Shown in pieces: positions 46,101-58,463 of a stretch of 64,000 nt of DNA. This stretch comes from Liolophura sinensis (Eukaryota; Mollusca; Polyplacophora; Chitonida; Chitonidae), in contig NC_088300.1 of NCBI RefSeq assembly GCF_032854445.1, positions 21,993,608 through 22,057,607 on the forward strand. Direction: 5' to 3'. Numbering within the stretch: position 1 is the first letter of the stretch; each line of letters begins with the position of its first letter. The translations under genes were made by a program, and so were the position numbers. Under the pieces are notes generated by a model that was not told the origin of the DNA, ran no database searches, and saw only the letters and a list, made by a program, of their open reading frames with translations.

Positions 46101-48677
46101 TGAGTTCAAGACCAGCTCATGCTGGCTTCCTCTCCGGCCGTACGTGGGAAGGTCTGCCAGCAACCTGCGGATGGTCGTGGGTTTCCGCCGGGCTCTGCCC
46201 GGTTTCCACCCACCATAATGCTGGCCGCCGTCGTATAAGTGAAATATTCTTGAGTACGGCGTAAAACACCAATCAAAAAAAAAAAAAAAAAAAATAACAC
46301 AGGAATCCTATCAGCAGCTACACATGTAAACATGTAATCAGCATATTTATTATAAGAATCCAGGCAACAGCTATGTGAAAAATGTAACTTCGCCATCCTC
46401 ATATAACTACCCATATTCCGATTTCACATAACCCTGTGGCTTACCATTCTCAAATGACTTCCCATGCTCATGATGACTGCCCATACTCACCTAGCTTTCC
46501 ATAACCATGGGCATGTGCCTAACCACACTCAAAAGATTATCCATACCCACGTGGCTGATTACCATACGTAATGAATTCCCATGCTCATGATGACTACCCA
46601 TGCTCACATGATTTCCCACTCACATCACTTCCCATATACCCATGTGATTTACCTTACTCAAATGATTTCCCACAGTCACATGGCTTCCTGTACCCACATG
46701 AATTAATACCATACCCACATGACTTCTAACACCTGCATGAAACAAATGTTTATGCATTGTCTGGAATACTGAACTTGCTTTTGAATGCTGAATTCACAAT
46801 TTGCTGTATCGACTAGTCAAATCAAATATGGCCTAATACATTATGCTATTTCATATGATTATATAAATCATATATTTGATTATTGCTTTCATATAGGCCT
46901 ACTGCTACATATTTAATTAAGAATACTTATCTAATACCTAACCAGTAAAGTAAATTTACGATGAACTCGCTGAAAGTTTGTGCCACACAAGAACACAGCT
47001 TCAGTGCCTAGTACAGGGCCATATTTTGTACAAACATAAAGTTCAGAGTTGTAGGTGGATATATGTGTGGGAGAAAATTCTGTAGGGCACCTTGACCAGA
47101 CTATGTCTTGACCTACATTTGACTCGGGTATGACCTAGTTTGTGGTCCTGTTTGACAGGCAGAATGTAAACAGCCAAACCATATGGAAAGGCTTATCAGC
47201 TACTTAGAGATTGTTTCCATAGCTAACTCATCCAAGCTATCACTAATGACAAAGGTATTTCTTCTGAAAGTCTGTCTTCAAAAGCAGAAAAAACTCTGTA
47301 GATAAATCTAACATACAGTGTGAATGAAATATATTACAGAAAACATAAAACTGCAAGCAGACTGAGAAACAAGCCTTGTCACACTTCTGTCAATAAAAAA
47401 TAAAAACAACAAATGGAAATAAAAAATACATGTATAATAACTTAGCTATGATAATATATACATTAAGTCAGAAATAATGTGTGCCTCAAACGTAAGATGA
47501 AAGAGAAATGTGTCCAGAAATACTTTATTTTCTACATTTTGAAAACCTAGAAATGGCAGTTATTAGTTTTTCTTTTTTTTCTAACACCATGAATATTTTC
47601 CAAAAGATTTCACATTATTTAAGCGGCTGAAATCCATTAAATCATGTAAAGCCTATTAAAATGAATTGACAGTGATGATTTCACACAAATTACCAAATTT
47701 CAAAAATGTTTCCACATACAAATAAGGGAAATATTTATGAAGAAAGTGATGTGAGGACATCAATATGATGCTGTCTGACCGGGCCACCATATGTTATCAT
47801 TTTGATTGCTGTTAACAGCCCAGAAGAAAAACAACAAACACGTATATAAAACAATACATCAAAATAATAAATAAAAAAATACATCAAAATAGTTCTGGGG
47901 ACTGAGGCCTGGAATGGCACGCTCTTGGTGGACATCGATAACGTTTATTATAATTTCGAGTTAAACAGAAGGCAAGACTGAGATAAAATGAAATAGGTTC
48001 ACACTGTATATTGGTAGAAAGATCTCAGTTCATGAAGCGAAAAATGTGATTTCCTTGGAACGATGCTTATTTACTAGAAAAATATGAGGGTATTTATGTT
48101 TGATATCTTCATTATGATCAAAACACAAGAAGTTTTCTGGCATGTTGTACATGTCGCATATTTTTTTCATTTCTATACACATTGCATTCTCGTAACAAAA
48201 TGCAAATCGTATCTCTTTGAACAACACACTAAGTTATTTCCATGGTTTACAAGTAAATGGTTTACATCTATGGATATGCATGGCTTGATTTGAAGTAAAA
48301 GTATGCAGACCAATTCATGTATAAATTTTAATTGCAATCCAGAAATTAAAGCAGCAGAATTAAAATCAGTTTACAGACACAGCAATCAGTAATATTTTCT
48401 ACTCCTATCAAGAGAATAATCAAAAATATGTGCTAAGAAAAAATTTTGTTAAAGGCAAAGTCTTACAAGGATATAAAAATGCTTGTCATATGACCTGAAC
48501 AAGTATGCATGTTAAAACTCCACTATTATTTCAAAAACAATAATTTAGTTATTTCAAACTATAGATAAAGTTTACAACACCATCACACTGCTTATGTGAT
48601 TCTTCAATACAAAAACAAGTATATACACCGTACCTATTAAAACCCAAAGACTTACCCAGAAGCATTTCTTGCTCCAT
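40116..48677 (-). CDS. Ankyrin-repeat and SOCS-box protein (ASB family-like)
   Basis: The main exon is 41932-40116 on the minus strand. A TTTTTTTCAG acceptor precedes it. A 22-nt start exon at 48677-48656 (MEQEMLL) has a GTAAG donor, ends in the matching phase, and has an in-frame TGA three codons upstream. The joined protein is about 612 aa. It has about 13 full ankyrin repeats (roughly residues 62-520; units such as NTALHEAAS and TALHLAAE) and a C-terminal SOCS box. SLLTDMCRESI fits the Elongin B/C box, and IQELTLPKSLLKFLL fits the Cullin-5 box except that the first Pro of LPxP is Thr. By family, ASB proteins are substrate receptors of Cullin-5 E3 ubiquitin ligases; the target here is unknown. 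The large exon is certain and the small start exon is inferred. The SOCS box argues against a plain ankyrin scaffold. Confidence 0.9.
43265..43346 (+). repeat. Dispersed ~85-bp repeat, copy 2
   Basis: AGAATAAAACCCTAAACTG and ATGTGTGACCATTTGC match the copy at 29743. It lies in intron 1 of the ASB-like gene. Confidence 0.6.
43528..43640 (-). repeat. SINE-A fragment, old
   Basis: Diverged tail and body (TTGATTAGTGTTTCATAATG, then TCACTTACACGATGACAG). Confidence 0.55.
44583..44848 (-). repeat. SINE-A copy, near full length, diverged
   Basis: (TTTA)n tail, GTGTTTTACACCGTAC, the body, and a decayed head ending near CTCAGCCACCC. Confidence 0.8.
45125..45925. repeat. Minisatellite, ~28-34 bp units
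   Basis: About 25 units of the pattern ACATGTAATACCAGAATC followed by (C/A)TGG(T/C)AGCTAT. Some units carry an extra TACATG. It sits in ASB intron 1. Open frames across it on both strands are repeat artefacts. Confidence 0.92.
46024..46294 (+). repeat. SINE-A copy, full length
   Basis: Nearly consensus copy with a long poly(A). Perfect 13-bp duplications TAACACAGGAATC lie at 46011-46023 and 46295-46307. Confidence 0.94.
46385..46745. repeat. Degenerate tandem repeat, ~18-bp theme
   Basis: Recurring CCCATACTCACATGA(C/T)TT-like words (CCCATGCTCATGATGAC, CCCACAGTCACATGG, CATACCCACATGACTTC). It is too diverged to count units exactly. Confidence 0.5.
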
Positions 48678-49307
48678 TTGTTTTCAAAGGAATTACTGCA
48701 AACAGCACTTTATCATTAGTCGAGATCTACCAAAATGTACCAACAGCGTGGAACAGCAAACTCTCAATGTATGCTGACACTAGATGCGTTCGAGTCTTCT
48801 ATATGTTCACTCTCAAGATCCTCGCATCGGCGGTACAAAACCATTCCACAAATACCCATATTTATATGACTTTCCACCCATTAACTTTCAGGTGTGCAAA
48901 ATACGTATATCTTTCACACCAGTTCAAAAGTGCGGTGGGAAACGTAGAAATTCCTCTCCAGGTCGACTGGCCATAATGTTAATAGAAAACGGGGAGTTTT
49001 CACCTGAAGTTGGCAAAGATTCAAGAGATACCAAGTGAAACGTGCCAGTCACTGTCAGCAGGATGAGTGACAATAAACCATGTGCATCTGCACATGCTAT
49101 CAAAGTCCACACCCACAAATGTACTATTATATCTGCAGCCACAGAGGCCCACATTGAAGCCAACAGAAACGAGGACAGATTTATATCCAGTAAGTTTCCA
49201 TGCAACAAGAGTGAGCCCATCAATCATCAGCCAACATTCAGGTTCATTATCATACTGATGCGCAGTAAACACAACCTCCCCATGCATTCTTTTTTTCTTT
49301 GGTGTCT

Positions 49308-49835
49308 GGATCCTATCTTGAGCAGCAGCTAGAAATTAGTTTGCAGCAAACTAAAGATTGTGTACCAATGTGTAAGCTATGCAAGTAAGATTTTAATATC
49401 AGTAAATTCAGGATTCTACCTGGAGCAGAAGCTAGAAATTTGTTTACAGCAAACTAAAGATTGTGTATCAATGTGTAATCTATGCAAGTAAGATTTTAAT
49501 ATCAGTAAATTCAGGATTCTACCTGGAGCAGAAGCTAGAAATTTGTTTACAGCAAACTAAAGATTGTGTATCAATGTGTAAGCTATGCAAGTAAGATTTT
49601 AATATCAGTAAATTCAGGATTCTACCTGGAGCAGCAGCTAGAAATTTGCTTACAGCAAACTAAAGATTGTGTATCAATGTGTAAGCTATGCAAGTAAGAT
49701 TTTAAGATCAGTAAATTCAGGATTCTACCTGGAGCAGCAGCTAGAAATTTTTTTGCAGCAAAATAAAGATTGTGTACCAATTTGTAATCTATGCAAGTAA
49801 GACTTTAATATCAGTAAATTCAGGATTTTATTAAA
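49308..49835. repeat. Tandem array, five 103-bp units
   Basis: GGAT(T/C)CTA at 49308, 49411, 49514, 49617, 49720 and 49823 marks exact 103-bp steps. Units contain AGCTAGAAATT, AGCAAACTAAAGATTGTGT and AATATCAGTAAATTCAGG. The first and last units are the most diverged. Confidence 0.95.
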
Positions 49836-52075
49836 CATATATACATACAGATAAACATTCCATTGGTGAGAAATAAACACATGTATATGCTGAAAGAGAT
49901 GTATTTATCTGACTGCACCAGCACTCAAGAAGATTTCCACTTAAGTTATTCTGACCATGTTATTAGTTGAGGAAACTAGACTGACAAAAGAACGATTGGA
50001 TGATATAAAATGCAATGAAGAGGTATAAAATTGCGAATTTTAACTCCTTAATAGCTCAAAATTATGAGACCAATAAGAAGGTAAATTTACTGAAAGCAAG
50101 CTATAAATGTACATACATTTAAAACAGCTGCATGTACATCATGATAATACTACATACCTACAGATACAGTAACCTTATCACTGCTTCAACTGATATAAGT
50201 GAATCAAAATCTATTAAGAATTTGTTATTCTAATACTACCAAAAAGTGTTTCTTCCTGCATGCCCACAACTCCAGAATGCCAATTTGCAAGACAGCCAGC
50301 AATGCCATCAGGAGTAGATGACAATGTCATACAACTGTACATGTAAGCTTCCAGTGAGATACATTTACAGATGTATAGCAACATTTACACAGACGTTAAC
50401 TGACAGTTGCTGACAGGTTGAAGTTCTAAGACGGCACATCCCAGATTAAACTTCAGCTACCCATATCATGTAAGCAAGTTAACACTGCCAAGGGATGAAG
50501 CTTAATAATATGTAGCATCCCACAGAAAGTAATTATTGTGGAGATGGTACGGCCTTCTTGACTGCACTATCTGAAGTTGTATAAACAAACATTATAGACA
50601 GGAATCCAGACATCAGTGTATATAAAACCAAAATTCATCCACCCAACCAGCTGTCTTTAAGAATATAGGCCTACAACACTGTGTACAGGGGCAGTATAAA
50701 CCTTGTCTGCCATTTAAACGACAAAATGGTTCGTTTCTTAATAACCCTCAATCAATCAACTACATGTAGGCATCAACATTTCACAAAATGTATTTTTATG
50801 TTATCCTGCTCAATTTTTCAACTTACTTCCCTATTTCTGCTATATATTGGGATTTCATTTTTCAGTATTGATTTTTTGCTATGCTAGCAATTGCTACAGT
50901 ATTTTGCTTGCTATGTATATTACATCAAATTCACTGTTTCTGCTGAGTTTACTCTATAGCCTAACGAAGTTTGGAAATTAAAACTGGCTTTGTTCAAAAT
51001 AGGCAGAACTGTATTTCATCTGTAGGATACCAGTACCTGATTTAAATACTAATACAATCTTATGTCACATAATGTTTGTACAGATCCCCATTGGTAATGC
51101 AGTGGTGTAATTTCCAGAACAAGGTTAATTCTTTTATAGAGTACCCAAAATTTGGGCTATTGTAAAAAATTACTGTAAAAAATGAGTATTCAACTATTGG
51201 CACAAATCCAGCTCATGCTAATTTATAGGCCTTTTTAGCCTTTGACTTTTCCACCTTCTATGACAGACTTCTTTAAACCTGTTTAATGCCGACAAACTAT
51301 ACTATAAACAAAGTGAGTTCAAGCATTCATTAGGCACTGACTATTAATACACATCTGACTCAACAGATAGAATTTGAAGATCCCTTAACTGCCATGTTGT
51401 TGTTGTTGGAAGTAGGCCCTATTTACATACTCTGTAATGTTAGTCCTGGCTGTTTATTACAGCCACATCCATTTTCCCCCAGTTATTATCCAAATCTCAT
51501 TTTCTGACCATGACCACGCATGTTGATCTAACTGTGTCACACATAGATTAAACACTGTATTATTACTGATGTGGTTTCCTCAGATTAATCGATGGATTGA
51601 TTGACTGTTGTTTAATGCCAACTCCTTTACCATGGAAGTAAGTTCTACTGGTGAAGGAAACCCACCAGAGTAAACCACTGATCTTTGGCAAGACACAAAC
51701 ACCAATTTATATTGTTGCAGAATAAATCTTTTTTCCAGTGTTGGAGAAAAGTATAAAAACAAACGTTAAACTTGAAAATCAACTATATTTGTGCAATATT
51801 TGGATTATCCCAGTAATTTTTCCATCTGAACACAAATGTACAAGCATGATGGGAAAGTTTTGAAACGCAGGAAATTCATAAAAACCTCAGCCATGATCAG
51901 ACAAAATGAAAAGGCAGATTAATTTTCAGTTTTAGTTCATTTTATGCCTCACCTATAAAACAACAAATAAAACTGGTGTTGCCTCGCAGACAAACTTAAT
52001 TAAATCTCACGTACTACACACAAACTTATTTAAATCTCACTTACCACAAACAAACTTAATTGCATGTCTTATTGA

Positions 52076-52428
52076 AGGAGTGAGAGAGTGCTTGGAGTTA
52101 ACGTCGTACTTAACAATTTTTCAGTCTTATGACGAGGAAGGAATCCTTAGTGTGTATGTGATGTGCCTCCTTGTTGCAGGGCGGATTTCCACCGCTCTTT
52201 TCTCTAGTGCTGTTTCACTAAAACGCCTTACCAAAGGCAAGTAAGCTGTCCCGCCCAAGCCATTACACTGATACGGGTCAATGAGTAGTTACACTATCCC
52301 TTTCATGCTGAACGCTAAGCGAGGAACTTAAAACTTCCTCTTTTATGGTCTTAGATGTGACTCAACCCAGGATTGACCCTGGGTCTTCTGCTCCCGAGGC
52401 TAATGCTCCACCAACTGCTTACTGGTGG
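52076..52428 (-). repeat. SINE-B copy
   Basis: Begins GAGTGCTTGGAGTTAACGTC. Contains GTTGCAGGGCGGATTTCCAC, and the tRNA-like head near GGATTGACCCTGGGTC and TAATGCTCCACCAACTG. Confidence 0.85.
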
Positions 52429-53375
52429 AAGGCACATGGACCCGGAATCATGAAATCATCCTAGGCTTCAATCAAAATTTCAAATCACATTAAAATTGTA
52501 ATTTCTGATGTAAAAAGGTCAAAATATTGCTTACAATAGACATTGGTGGCAATGTATTTTGAGTCTCAGAGCAGGGGTGGTTACTCTCATGACACTTTCA
52601 TGCCACTTGATTCATGTACAGGTACAGACTTTATCTGACTTGTTCCATATCTAGAAAAACATTTAAGGTTCTGATTCTAGACTTGATGTGACTGCATAGA
52701 GAAATCCCCTAAAATGCAACTCAAAATAATGCTTTTAAGAGCTGTGAATGAAAGAAATTGGTAAGAAAACTTAACTTTTTATTGGTAAACCATCATAGTT
52801 TTGATTAATTCACTTTAATTTTTGCTGGTATCTTAAATGACACAAACAAATCCTTTTTAGAGGCGTATTCATAATAATTTTTTACATAAATTCTACTGAA
52901 AGAAGTGCTTTAGTGGTGGCAAACGTTGAAGATTTACAGTGGCTCCACTTCTACATGTGAAATATGTGTACCAACAAACCTCTGGTACATGTACAGTATT
53001 CATCTATTCATAGACTTGACCCATCCTGGTCAGTACAGAGACCACCTATTTCCAGTGACCAGCTGATGAGGATGGGCTGAATGTCTACTCATGCACTCTG
53101 GGGCACACTAACCTAATGCCTTAGGTGTGAGTTTACCACCTGCCAAAAGGGTCAGACCACAATGAACATGTTTCCTCAAATACAAGTTGAATGTTCACCT
53201 TAACACTGGGTTGGCAGGTCATAACCTAGCTGGTTGTGCAGATTTAGATCTGCCATGCACGTACACTGGTAGATGTACGTGTGTCTTAGCTTCATGTCAT
53301 CGCAGTAAAAATAGGCAACACTGGACCAAATCTACATATAAAGCATCCGATGTTGTGCACAAAGTTCAAAGCAAT

Positions 53376-53533
53376 TTATTTATTTGTTTGGTGTTTTACA
53401 CTGTACTCAAGAATATGTCACATACATGTACATGACAGGCCTTCGCACTTACGATCAGAGAGGAAGCCAGCATGAGCTGGCCTTGAATTCACAGCGATCA
53501 CATTGGTGAGACCACCAGTCCACGGACGCCCCA
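53376..53533 (-). repeat. SINE-A copy with internal deletion
   Basis: Tail (TTTGGTGTTTTACACTGTAC) jumps to the head-proximal part (GAAGCCAGCATGAGCTGG). The middle body is missing. Confidence 0.75.
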
Positions 53534-55366
53534 GTTCAAAGTAAGCAAAAACACCTGAGGAAATTGAATTTAGCACCTTCATGTTATCCAGTTAGCCCTA
53601 AAAACAACCAAAAGAGTTTTCAAATATGACCAAAATTAGAATTTCTTACCACTATACCAGGACAACAGAGCATACAGGAAAACTAATAGCCCACAGATCA
53701 GTGTTCACCTAACCTAATGAATTAGATGTTGTATGCATTACAATGCATATTTTACCCTTGATGCAGAGGCAGGGGAAAAGAACAGCTAAAGATTCAAACT
53801 CTGCTCCGGATAATACTGGAGTCAGCATAGTGTGACTGTCAGACATCGATGCCCAAATTGTACATGGTACACGGCGCTACGAGCACAGCTACACGGCGCT
53901 ACGTATGAAAAGTTTAAGAGACAATCCTGGTGTAACTAGCTATGTAGGTGATAAGCAACCCAATTACAACTGTGCAGTCTCTGTGAGGGATTTCTGTTCA
54001 GCTGTTCTCTAAGCTGTTGTAGCGAGCACGGCACAAGGGAGTATCCAGGCATTCTTACTGGGTGATTCCCGGTATGATTCAGGTTGGCAGGCTGCATCGC
54101 AGAACCACAACGTCTAGCCATCCGTACAGAATTTCTCAATTCAGCCAGGAATATAAGCACAATACACAAATCTACCTCATGTATGTCTTTCTTACCTTAT
54201 GCACCAGATAGTTGAAATAGACTGTGGTTCGTTTTGGCACATGACAAGAAGAATTACATTTCTCTCGAGCCTACATCATCACGTATGTGCATAAATGACA
54301 GTTGACCCCGCCAAAACAAGACACCATCTTAATGGTCATGTGACCAAATCATTATCCAAGGGCAGTAACTCCCAACTACAGTTGTTGGCTTACACCCCTG
54401 ATCGCTACATGGACAGTGTTTGGTGTCTGCGGAAAGCTATAGGCCTACCTTTAACCGAACATTACTAAACGAAGCTTTTTTTTTTAATTTTGTTTCTTTT
54501 ACTTTAGGCATTAGATTTGAAATTGTACATTGGACCAAACATGTATATGAGGGAAAATTTTACGTACCAGTATGTCAATTAAACGTTATTTCACATGTAT
54601 GGGGGAGCGAATTGATAAGAAAATAAATTACCGTTACCGAAACTGTTCGCACGAGATTACTAAGATGTTAGCTACGTAATGGTCCAGTCAAAGATGAGCA
54701 TTGTCTTGTATCAGAACATTCTATATACGTGCACGGTTTTCTAAATGGTTCAATACCCCTGTGATCAGAATTTGCATCAAGGTAAAATGTGCCGTAGAAA
54801 TGATTTGGGACATTCCATTTTGACGGGAATCTTGTATATATTGATCGGCTTATAATTTTTCAGCGAAAAGTCAACCAGTGCTTGAGTGCCGTGTCGATAT
54901 ATATGGCGTTCATTCAGACATTCATTTGTAGGTCACTACATCGCCTGGTAACCTAAAAAGGATATCCGCTTGAAATTAATATAGCTGTGCACAAAATCAT
55001 GGGACAAAACTCTTCACAAGTAGTCTTTAGCTTAAATTTTTAAGTTATTTCCCTTCCACTGTGGTCTTATGGCACAGATCGTCACCAGTGAAAGCTATGC
55101 TTGGGCGTACTCGTAGGCCTACGTTTCACAACCATATTTTACTGTTGAGTGAGCTACAGTGACTAATGCAAATCATTCATAAATAGTCATTCATAAACAG
55201 AATGGGTCAGTTAATTTTCTCCGTTCTTTATCAATGATCAGCATGAAACAGTTACAATCTTATAGGCCTAAGTCTATAGGGCTTACTGGTATTCGCATGA
55301 ATGATGTTATCTGAGAACTTAGTCTAACCACACTGTATCCTGTAGGAAGTCAGATTTTGCAGAAAT

Positions 55367-55540
55367 ATTTATTTTATTTATTTATTTGATTGGTGTTTTA
55401 CGTCCTACTCAAGACTATTTCACTTATACGACGGCGGCCAGCATTATGGTGAGAGGAAACCTGGCAGAGCCCGGGGGAAACCCACGACCATCCGCAGGTT
55501 GCTGGCAGACCATCCCACGTACAGACGGAGAGGAAGCCCA
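55367..55540 (-). repeat. SINE-A 3' part
   Basis: (TTTA)n, GATTGGTGTTTTACGTCC and the body to GACGGAGAGGAAGCCC. The tRNA-like head is absent (5' truncated). Confidence 0.85.
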
Positions 55541-57229
55541 TTTTGCAGAAATAACTCAGTTGGCAATATATGTAGTGGGGATTGTGTGGGCATGTTCACA
55601 TGCGGAATATTGTGTAATTACTAAAATCGTATCAATAATATATCTTTAAATGTCTGACTTTTTGTTTTCTGTTTTTGGTTTTAATTAAATTAGGAAAATG
55701 GTATCATAGGTATAAACATTTATCGAAAATAAGCAGGTATGCATAGGCCTACATTTAACCAGAAGAAGACTAACTACAGGCCTTCTTCGAAACAAGCTAA
55801 ATCTCCCCCTCCCGTTGTGATTATTGTGTATTTCTTTATCTTCAACTATTTTGAAATTTTCCTGCCAAAGACAACACTGAATAGTGACACGCCCATGCAC
55901 CCAATACCCCTTCCTACATACATTTGTAAGGCCTGTAACAAACTGAAATAAATTTGTTGTTAAATATATGTATGATAAACACCTCAGTTTGTGTATGTTC
56001 CTGCTTGACCCAGCTCAGATGAGAGTCATAATATAAGTCTGATGTGAAAAAGATAAAAGATAACGGGCGACAAACTTTAGTTTATTTACACGAATGCAGT
56101 TATCGACTCCCATATGTCAAGTGGATATTTCCGGCCCAAAACAAGATGTATAGGCATGCAGTATTCACCTGCTGCTAGTCTTTTGGTGTGTCTTATTTGG
56201 TTGGCAGTGCTCGTAGAGTCGATTTTTGGTTCATCATGAAGTTCCACCAAATCTTCCACCAAATATGCCATACATACTGTGTATAGTCACCACTTAGTAC
56301 ATTCAGCATCCACCACACTCACCATCCATCAGTCAGAAATGTTTGTCAATTAAAATTGCTTTGTTTTAGTCTCCACAGTCAATATATACCCTTTCCGATC
56401 CATTATTATACAGCTAAAGTATTAGACTTTATCAACTAGAGTTCGAATAAAGCATGCCTTATATACGTGTACGTGCTTATGCACATGCTTTCAAAATGTA
56501 CGAACACTATTCCTTTTATTGAAAAACAGATATTCTAGAAATTTTGATTTACTACTGAGCCAGTTATGAACCGAATACATCTGAGGCCACACATCGATAA
56601 ACTGACGTGAACTATATTCCAGTTTGTAAAGACATTTCACATTACACGAAGCCTTAATTCGTTAGCTGTCGAATGATTTCATACAGAAGAAAATCCATTT
56701 AAAGTACGTATTAAATATCCGCAGGCAAATGTATAATGTTGCATGTTTTGTATTAAACTTCCTGATCGAAGAATGTCTCTTTGTCTATAAATATGCTGTT
56801 CACACATTTTGAAGTTCCACTTGAGAGCATCGTATGTGTCATGCAGTATTCCAAGTTTGTGCCGACATATGCGTTTCCACTAAATAAAAAAAGCTTACTT
56901 TGCCTAACTTCTCATGCAGGTAATTATATCCCTAGAACTATGTCATGTTTTAAAGACGTGAGACTCCCATTTTTTCAGTAATATATTTGAGTGCACAATT
57001 GCGTGACGTGATGTTTATCGAGCATCAGGAGTAAAAGGCATCAGTTAAAATGACTTCATGATAGAATGTTTAAACTGATATTGGGTAAAACATCAGATTA
57101 TGTATGATTGCTATGAAGCGTTCTTATCATACCTGGGTCTGTAGATAAAGGTTGAGAAAACCTTACATGAATTTCAGATGTAAAACATTAGTTGTAAACG
57201 TAGACTTCAATATTTCATTCGATTGTTTC

Positions 57230-57435
57230 TTTAAGGAGAAAAAGACACTTTAACCAAAGACGATATAAAGCAAGAGGTGGTACCAAATAACCGCCATACA
57301 AAAAAAAAACCCTTTCCTCCTGACAGAAAAAAATCGAAAAAAAAAAATTAAATGCCATATTGGTAAATAAGGTTTCGCGCTCTTGAATTTGATTTTGTCA
57401 TCATTTTTATGGTTTTGTTTTTCTCCTTTAAAGCC
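57230..57435. mobile_element. Short TIR element related to the 4.6-5.2 kb foldback
   Basis: Ends TTTAAGGAGAAAAAGAC and the complement of TTGTTTTTCTCCTTTAAA pair. The interior shares TACCAAAT, GCCATACAAAAA and CCATATTG with 4980-5095 in the same order. Confidence 0.55.
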
Positions 57436-57741
57436 CTGTCTGCCTATCATTCTTTAGCGCATGCGCATCAGGCTTAGGTTTAATCCCACTAATGATAATA
57501 ATAACAATCAAATAAATAAATAAACTGGTGTGATACAAGGCTCTATACTTGGCCCTCTGTTATTCCTTACATGTTATGATCGTTTGCATTATAAAATACA
57601 AGTGATATCTGTGTTTATAACACAACATTTTTGGCTGGCCCATATTAAATCTGACAATGCAAGCTATATATTCTTAAAAACACTGACTATATAGAGCATA
57701 TGTCGCAATGTATTGTATCTATCACCATCATCTTGAATGGT

Positions 57742-57992
57742 GCTCAGTTGGTTAGAGCGCTAGCGCAGCGTAATGACACAAGAGTCTCTCATCAATGCGC
57801 TCGCTGTGAGTTCAAGTCCAGATCATGCTGGCATCCTCCCCGGCCGTAAGTGGGAATGTCTGTCAGCAGCCTGCGGAAGGTCGTGGATTTCCCCCGGGCT
57901 GTCCGGTTTCCACCCACCATAATGCTGACCGCCGTCGTGTAAGTGAAATATTCTTGAGTACGGCGTAAAACACCAATCAAAGAAATAAATAA
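57742..57992 (+). repeat. SINE-A copy, slightly 5' truncated
   Basis: It starts within the A box (GCTCAGTTGGTTAGAGCGC) and ends ATCAAAGAAATAAATAA. Perfect 15-bp duplications ATCATCTTGAATGGT lie at 57727-57741 and 57993-58007. Confidence 0.94.
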
Positions 57993-58463
57993 ATCATCTT
58001 GAATGGTTATTTAGTCTAGAAAAAAAAGTGTATTGGCGGTAACTGGATGATCACCCTTTCATCCAAATAACCCGAGTGCCCAGAGTAAACTGCTCATCTG
58101 TGTCATGTTTATTATTTATAAACCATATTAATTTATAATTTTTGGGGGCATTTGTCATTTCCTCACACTTTACGACATATAAGATTAACTTAATTAAGTT
58201 TAGGTCAAGCCAGACTGCATAATTTTGTGCGAATCAGATGAGAAAAATAACGTCAACACATGTTGATGAATATTTCGCTGTACATATATACATACACATA
58301 TACATATATCTTTTACTTGCTAATTATTCTTTCCATTAAATACTTTCCTCGCATGGCTGAGTTCTAGTTCTACACATTACTTAACTAGTAATACGTATCG
58401 AAAGATAGTGTCTGTTTAAGCTGACTCCCATTCAACCACCAACAGCGTAGACGTTCGCTTTGA

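Larger units (their letters stand above)
41933..48655 (-). other. Intron 1 of the ASB-like gene
   Basis: This 6.7 kb intron carries SINE-A copies at 43528-43640, 44583-44848 and 46024-46294, a ~30 bp minisatellite at 45125-45925 and a decayed 18-bp-like repeat at 46385-46745. No other exon was recognised on either strand. Confidence 0.5.
48700..58460. other. Intergenic region between the ASB-like and transporter genes
   Basis: The two genes diverge across about 9.8 kb. I recognise no protein domain here. The region holds a 103-bp tandem array, SINE-A and SINE-B copies and one short TIR element. Promoters of both genes must lie here but are not identifiable by eye. Confidence 0.5.

Noticed and set aside
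46106-46264. Recurring predicted peptides such as VLRRTQEYFTYTTAASIMV at many sites
   Set aside because: They are translations of SINE-A in either direction, not genes.
48924-49287. Two overlapping hydrophobic minus-strand frames
   Set aside because: They overlap in different frames, match no family I know, and sit beside the 103-bp array.
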